Shown piece after piece: positions 6,031 to 9,582 of a stretch of 9,582 nt of DNA (position 1 is its first letter; each line of letters opens with the position of its first letter). The position numbers and the translations under genes were made by a program. The notes below the pieces were generated by a model that was given only the letters and a program-made list of their open reading frames with translations, ran no database searches and was not told the DNA's origin. Source of the DNA: Pseudomonadota bacterium (GTDB taxonomy: Bacteria > Pseudomonadota > Alphaproteobacteria > Rhizobiales > Rhizobiaceae); the NCBI GenBank assembly GCA_023387775.1, contig JAEWHN010000054.1, positions 1 to 9,582 of the forward strand, given 5' to 3'.

Positions 6031-7059
6031 CTATTGGCCCGGCTTGTAGAGCTGGTCGAAGATGCCGCCGTCCCCGAAGTGCTCGGGCTGCACCTTCTTC
6101 CAGCCGCCGAAGATCGGATCGTCGATGCTGACGAGCTTGAGTTGGGACAGTTTTTGCAGCTCCTCGGCCGGAACCAGGTCTGGCTTGGCCGGCCGGTAGT
6201 GGTGCCTGGCGGCGATGCGCTGGCCTTCTTGCGAATAGAGATAACCGAGATAGGCCTCGGCCACCTTGCGGGTGCCCTTGGCGTCGACATTGCCGTCGAC
6301 CACGGCGACCGGGGGCTCGGCCAGGATGGAGGAGGGCGGGATGACGATGTCAAACTGGTCGGCGCCGAATTCGTCGAGCGCCAGATAGGCCTCGTTTTCC
6401 CAGGCCAGCAGCACGTCGCCCAGGCCGCGCTCGGCGAATGTCACGGTCGCGCCGCGCGCGCCTGTGTCGAGCACCGGCACATGCTTGTAGAGGCTGGCGA
6501 TGTAGTCCTTGATCCTGGCCTCGTCGCCGCCGAACTGGTTGTGCGCCCAGGCCCAGGCGGCCAGATAGTTCCAGCGTGCGCCGCCCGAAGTCTTGGGGTT
6601 GGGCGTGATCACCTGGAGGTCGTCCTTCACCAGGTCGCCCCAGTCCTTGATGTCCTTGGGATTACCCTTGCGGACCAGGAAGACGATGGTCGAGGTGTAG
6701 GGCGAGGAATTGTTGGGCAGCTTGCCGCGCCAGTCGGGCGCGATCTTGCCCGTCTTCTCGGCGATGGCGTCGATGTCGCCTTCCAGCGCCAGCGTCACCA
6801 CGTCGGCGTCGAGCCCGTCGATCACGGCCCGCGCCTGCTTGCCGGAGCCGCCATGCGAGGTGCGGATCGTCACCGTCTCGCCAGTTTCGGTCTTCCAGTG
6901 CCTGGCGAAGGCGTCGTTGTATTCCTTGTAGAGCTCGCGGGTCGGATCATAGGACACATTCAGGATCGTCGTGTCGGCGAATGCGAAGCCGAAAACCCCG
7001 AACTGCACCGCACCGGCGAGGAGGCCGGCAAGAAGGAAACGCGGTCGAAATTGGGTCAT
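6031..7059 (-). CDS. sbp: Periplasmic sulfate-binding protein Sbp
   Basis: A 342-residue secreted binding protein for the adjoining CysT/CysW/CysA transporter. Residues 1-28 form a signal peptide with cleavage expected after FAFA. The mature protein starts DTTILNVSYDPTRELY. TSHGGSGKQARAV lies at 68-80, DADVVTLAL at 84-92, SPYTSTIVFLVRKGNPK at 119-135, and the family signature NPKTSGGAR at 154-162 followed by WNYLAAW. DTGARGATVTFAERGLGDVLLAWENEA spans about 198-224 and FGGWKKVQPEHF about 317-328. These are Sbp rather than CysP hallmarks. The frame stays open upstream to 7209, but ATG at 7059 is chosen because GGAGG lies 5 nt before it and a signal peptide begins at once, whereas the longer form would bury the signal. 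First gene of the operon. Confidence 0.94.
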   Translation of the reverse strand: MTQFRPRFLLAGLLAGAVQFGVFGFAFADTTILNVSYDPTRELYKEYNDAFARHWKTETGETVTIRTSHGGSGKQARAVIDGLDADVVTLALEGDIDAIAEKTGKIAPDWRGKLPNNSSPYTSTIVFLVRKGNPKDIKDWGDLVKDDLQVITPNPKTSGGARWNYLAAWAWAHNQFGGDEARIKDYIASLYKHVPVLDTGARGATVTFAERGLGDVLLAWENEAYLALDEFGADQFDIVIPPSSILAEPPVAVVDGNVDAKGTRKVAEAYLGYLYSQEGQRIAARHHYRPAKPDLVPAEELQKLSQLKLVSIDDPIFGGWKKVQPEHFGDGGIFDQLYKPGQ

Positions 7060-7082
7060 GTCTGCCTCCGTTGAATGACCAT

Positions 7083-7098
7083 ACTCTATCGATTTAGT
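7083..7098. promoter_or_regulatory. Imperfect palindrome just upstream of sbp (candidate operator or leader element)
   Basis: The sequence reads ACT-NN-ATCGAT-NN-AGT, a 16-bp dyad centred about 31 nt upstream of the sbp ATG. If the promoter at 7181-7209 is right, it lies inside the transcribed leader. It might bind a regulator or simply be chance around ATCGAT. Confidence 0.25.
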
Positions 7099-7180
7099 GG
7101 AGTTTGCATGCGCCGCTTCGTGCCAAATTTTGCGCGCCGGGGCAATTTTCCTCGCTTCGGGCCGCGGCCGGGCCGGAATT

Positions 7181-7209
7181 ATTTTCCCGGCGGGGAGGAG
7201 CGGCGTCAA
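7181..7209 (-). promoter_or_regulatory. Candidate sigma-70-type promoter for the sbp operon
   Basis: On the minus strand TTGACG (complement of 7204-7209) and GAAAAT (complement of 7181-7186) are separated by exactly 17 nt. The -35 matches consensus at five of six positions and the -10 at four of six. Initiation would fall near 7174, giving a leader of about 115 nt. It sits just after the hairpin that follows pbpC, the expected order of terminator then promoter. Prediction by eye only. Confidence 0.4.
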
Positions 7210-7214
7210 CGGGG

Positions 7215-7236
7215 CAGGGGTGCTTCGGTTCCCCTG
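7215..7236 (-). terminator. Hairpin after pbpC (candidate terminator)
   Basis: CAGGGG (7215-7220) and CCCCTG (7231-7236) are perfect complements around a 10-nt loop, 38 nt downstream of the pbpC stop. There is no U-run, so termination would be weak or need Rho. The same stem on the plus strand closes on a TTCG-type loop, but no plus-strand gene ends here. Confidence 0.35.
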
Positions 7237-7273
7237 AAGAGGGAGATCAGCCGAGCGGAGCCGCCGCGATTCC

Positions 7274-9355
7274 TCATTCCACGAACACCTTCACGCTCGC
7301 CGCGCGCCCGGCGGCATCGATGACCGTCAGCGTGGAATAGCCGGTGCCGTCGGGCTGCCAGGTGGCGGTGCGGCGGCGGGAAGGTTCTTCAAGAGGTTTG
7401 CCGTTGGCCAGCCAGCGGAAGGGCGTGCGGCCGCCTTGCAGCTTCAGCACGAGCGGCGTGGCGGTGTTCGAAGCGGCGGCGAGATCGACATGGGCGCCGT
7501 CCGGCGGGAAGACGATCTGCGGCGCCGGTTCGGTCGGAGCGACTGCCACGAGCCCATCGGCTGCCGGCGAAAAGCGCTGCTGCGTCACCGGCAGATCGGC
7601 GCGGGTGATGCGAAACGCGCCAGCCGGCGCGCGGCCGAGCGGCACTGCGGCAAGGCCCGACTTGGCAAAGCCTTCGAACAGGATCGGCGCGGCGGAAGCA
7701 TAGCCGGAAAGGCCGGGCACGGAGCCGGCATCCGCGCGGCCCACCCATACGCCCAGCACGTGGCGGCCGTCGAAGCCCACCGACCAGGCATCGCGATAGC
7801 CGTAGGAGGTGCCGGTCTTGTAGGCGATGCCGCGCGCCGAGGCGCCTTCCGGCGGCCGCACGCCCGACAATATGTCGGCGATCTGCCATGTCGCCTGCTC
7901 GTCAAGAATGGTGCCGCCGCTGTTGTCGATGGGCGCGGCTTCGGTGCCGTCGCGCAGCGTGCGCGCATTTCCGCCATTGGCGAGGCCGGTGTAGAGCTGC
8001 ACCAGGTCACGCAGCGAAACGCCCACGCCGCCCAGCCCGATGGCCAACCCCGGCGCCTCGCCCTTTGGCAGAACGGGCGTGACGCCGGCCTGCCGGAAGC
8101 GCGCCGTCAGCCGCGCCGGGCCGACCGCGTCGAGCAGGCGCACGGCCGGCACGTTGAGCGACAGCTGCAGCGCCTGGCGCACGCTGACATCGCCCTGATA
8201 GCTCATGTCGAAATTGCGCGGGCGGTAGCCGGAGAAGTCGGCCGGGCGGTCCTCGATCATCGTTTCCTGGGCGACGAGGCCCTGTTCCATAGCCAGTCCG
8301 TAGATGAACGGTTTCAAGGTCGAACCCGGCGAGCGCACGGCGCGCGTCATGTCGATCCAGCCGGAGCGGCCGCCGTCGAAATAGTCGGCCGAGCCGACCT
8401 CGCCGAGGATCTCGCCGTTGCTGGCATCCGCCAGCACCATTGCGATGGAAATGCGCGGGCCCAATTTCCCGGCGGCAGTCCTGGCGACCGTTTCCAGCCC
8501 TTCCTGCACGCGCTTGCTCAATGTGAGCTTGTGCCGGATTTCGGAAGGCGCCTTGCGTAGCGCGACGTCGGCGACATGGGCGGCAAGTGCGGGCAGGGCA
8601 AGGCGGGTGCCGGCCACGGGCTCTCCGGCGGCGCGGGCGGCCTCCTGCTCATTCAGCACGCCGGCCGTCACCATGCGCGCCAGCACGCGATCCCGCGCGG
8701 CTTCCGCCATGTCGCGGTTGCGGTCGGGACGGCGGCGTTCGGGCAGTTGGGGCAGGGCGACCAGCAGCGCCGCTTCCGAGACGGTGAGCCGGCGCGGCTC
8801 CTTGCCGAAATAGGCAAGGCTGGCGGCGCGCACGCCTTCGAGATTGCCGCCATAGGGCGCGAGCGTCAGGTAGCGCTCGAGGATCTCTGTCTTGGACAGC
8901 CGCCGCTCGATCTGGAAGGCGCGCAGCACCTGGCGCAGCTTCGAGCCGAAGCTGCGGCTTTCGCGCGGCTCGATCAGGCGCGCAAGCTGCATGGAAAGGG
9001 TCGAGCCGCCCGAAACAATGCGGCCGTTGCCGGCGAACTGTTTTGCCGCGCGCATCAGCGCCAGCGGGTCGACGCCGCCATGGTCGAAGAAGCGCTTGTC
9101 CTCATAGGCGATCAGCATTTCCACAAATTGCGGGTCGACCTGGTCCAGGCGGGTATCCAGCCGCCAGAAACCGTCCGGCGTCGCATAGGCGCGCAGTAGT
9201 GCGCCGTCGCGGTCCACCACCTCGGTCGAAACGGCAAGCCGCGCCGGCAGCGGCGGAGGATAGGCGCGATCGAGGGCGTAGAGAGCGCCGACCACCACCG
9301 CGGGGAGGCCGATGGCAGCCGCGCCCAAGAATCCCAGCTTGCGAAGCACGCTCAT
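7274..9355 (-). CDS. pbpC: Penicillin-binding protein 1C (bifunctional peptidoglycan glycosyltransferase/transpeptidase)
   Basis: A 693-residue class A penicillin-binding protein acting in the periplasm, anchored by an N-terminal membrane segment (about 8-28). The glycosyltransferase domain (about 60-215) shows AYEDKRFFDHGGVD with the catalytic Glu near 85, GGSTLSMQLAR (117-126), ERRLSKTEILERYL (150-163) and YGGNLEGVRAASLAYFGK. The transpeptidase domain (about 300-565) has SPGSTLKPF with nucleophile Ser345 and Lys348, SLN at 399-401, and KTGTSYGYRDAW from 513. All active-site motifs are present. Residues about 605-693 form the C-terminal domain peculiar to PBP1C (PQIVFPPDGAHV, FRWLANGKPL, YSTLTVIDAAGRAA). 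The ATG lies within an ATGA overlap with the alpha-2-macroglobulin gene, the usual pairing for this family. Length is at the short end of but within the PBP1C range. No functional link to sulfate uptake is apparent. Confidence 0.95.
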   Translation of the reverse strand: MSVLRKLGFLGAAAIGLPAVVVGALYALDRAYPPPLPARLAVSTEVVDRDGALLRAYATPDGFWRLDTRLDQVDPQFVEMLIAYEDKRFFDHGGVDPLALMRAAKQFAGNGRIVSGGSTLSMQLARLIEPRESRSFGSKLRQVLRAFQIERRLSKTEILERYLTLAPYGGNLEGVRAASLAYFGKEPRRLTVSEAALLVALPQLPERRRPDRNRDMAEAARDRVLARMVTAGVLNEQEAARAAGEPVAGTRLALPALAAHVADVALRKAPSEIRHKLTLSKRVQEGLETVARTAAGKLGPRISIAMVLADASNGEILGEVGSADYFDGGRSGWIDMTRAVRSPGSTLKPFIYGLAMEQGLVAQETMIEDRPADFSGYRPRNFDMSYQGDVSVRQALQLSLNVPAVRLLDAVGPARLTARFRQAGVTPVLPKGEAPGLAIGLGGVGVSLRDLVQLYTGLANGGNARTLRDGTEAAPIDNSGGTILDEQATWQIADILSGVRPPEGASARGIAYKTGTSYGYRDAWSVGFDGRHVLGVWVGRADAGSVPGLSGYASAAPILFEGFAKSGLAAVPLGRAPAGAFRITRADLPVTQQRFSPAADGLVAVAPTEPAPQIVFPPDGAHVDLAAASNTATPLVLKLQGGRTPFRWLANGKPLEEPSRRRTATWQPDGTGYSTLTVIDAAGRAASVKVFVE

Positions 9356-9582
9356 GGCTGCGGCGCCGCCACCTCCATCATGCCGGTCGAGGTGCGGGCC
9401 GAATATTGCGGCCTGTACATGTCCTCCACACTTGCCGCCGGATGGGCATAGAGACCCGGCGTCACCGCGCGCACGACATAGGCCAGGGTCATTGCGCTGG
9501 CATCGCCGGCCTGCCGGTCGAAGGCGGCAACAAAGCGGTCGTTGCGGAATTCGAGATGCGCAGGTTCCGTGCGCTCCAGCCA
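9352..9582 (-). CDS. Bacterial alpha-2-macroglobulin, C-terminal end (partial, 5' part beyond window)
   Basis: The last 76 codons and stop of a large gene entering from the right edge. The peptide includes AHLEFRNDRFVAAFDR, LAYVVRAVTPGLYAHPAASV, EDMYRPQYSARTSTG and MMEV. This is the characteristic terminal domain of bacterial alpha-2-macroglobulins of the YfhM type. These are periplasmic lipoproteins thought to trap proteases and to work beside PBP1C in envelope defence or repair. The thioester motif and lipobox are outside the window, so whether this is a thioester-bearing form cannot be told. Its TGA overlaps the pbpC ATG (ATGA), showing one operon with translational coupling. Confidence 0.9.
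   Translation of the reverse strand, partial: WLERTEPAHLEFRNDRFVAAFDRQAGDASAMTLAYVVRAVTPGLYAHPAASVEDMYRPQYSARTSTGMMEVAAPQP

Noticed and set aside
7060..7209. 50-codon N-terminal extension of Sbp
   Set aside because: The frame is open, but the extension would precede a clear signal peptide, and a good GGAGG site sits before the internal ATG at 7059.
7436..8560. Plus-strand open frame of 374 codons opposite pbpC
   Set aside because: Antisense to the transpeptidase domain, with biased composition and no ribosome site or neighbour to support it.

Overview
The window is GC-rich and gene-dense, and every gene I can support lies on the minus strand. Protein style (FRPHDVELL in CysA, the alpha-2-macroglobulin C-terminus next to penicillin-binding protein 1C, GC-biased codons) suggests an alphaproteobacterium, most likely of the Hyphomicrobiales (Mesorhizobium/Nitratireductor/Aminobacter-like). 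That placement is inference. The segment looks chromosomal, and I see no transposase, phage gene, tRNA, rRNA or CRISPR array.

Read in the direction of transcription (from 9582 down to 1), the window starts with the last 76 codons of an alpha-2-macroglobulin gene, joined by an ATGA overlap to pbpC (penicillin-binding protein 1C). A 214-bp gap with a hairpin and a plausible promoter follows. Then comes a complete sulfate-uptake operon sbp-cysT-cysW-cysA (7059 to 3101). After it lies a 771-bp non-coding stretch with a long inverted repeat, an imperfect direct repeat and two short dyads. A second sulfate/thiosulfate-uptake operon then starts, cysP-cysT-cysW (2328 to 1). Its cysW is cut by the window edge, so whether it has its own cysA cannot be seen.

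The two transporters are paralogous in layout but carry different classes of periplasmic binding protein. The upstream one is Sbp-like (LNVSYDPTREL, TSHGGSGKQA, NPKTSGGARWNYLAAW). The downstream one is CysP-like (LNASYDVAREL, QSHAGTSKQA, DVVTFNQVTD, NPKTSGNARYTYLAA). In each system the binding protein delivers the oxyanion to a CysT/CysW membrane heterodimer, and the visible CysA supplies ATP hydrolysis. In both operons a 90-130 nt gap with an inverted repeat separates the binding-protein gene from cysT, both cysT genes start with GTG, and the permease genes that follow are tightly packed. This fits stronger expression of the binding protein than of the membrane parts.

No wholly new system is evident. 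The parts least explained by known genes are the repeat-rich interval 2329-3100, the two intercistronic hairpins, a 14-nt sequence shared by the sbp upstream region and the sbp-cysT gap, and a CxxC pair in the C-terminal domain of CysA.
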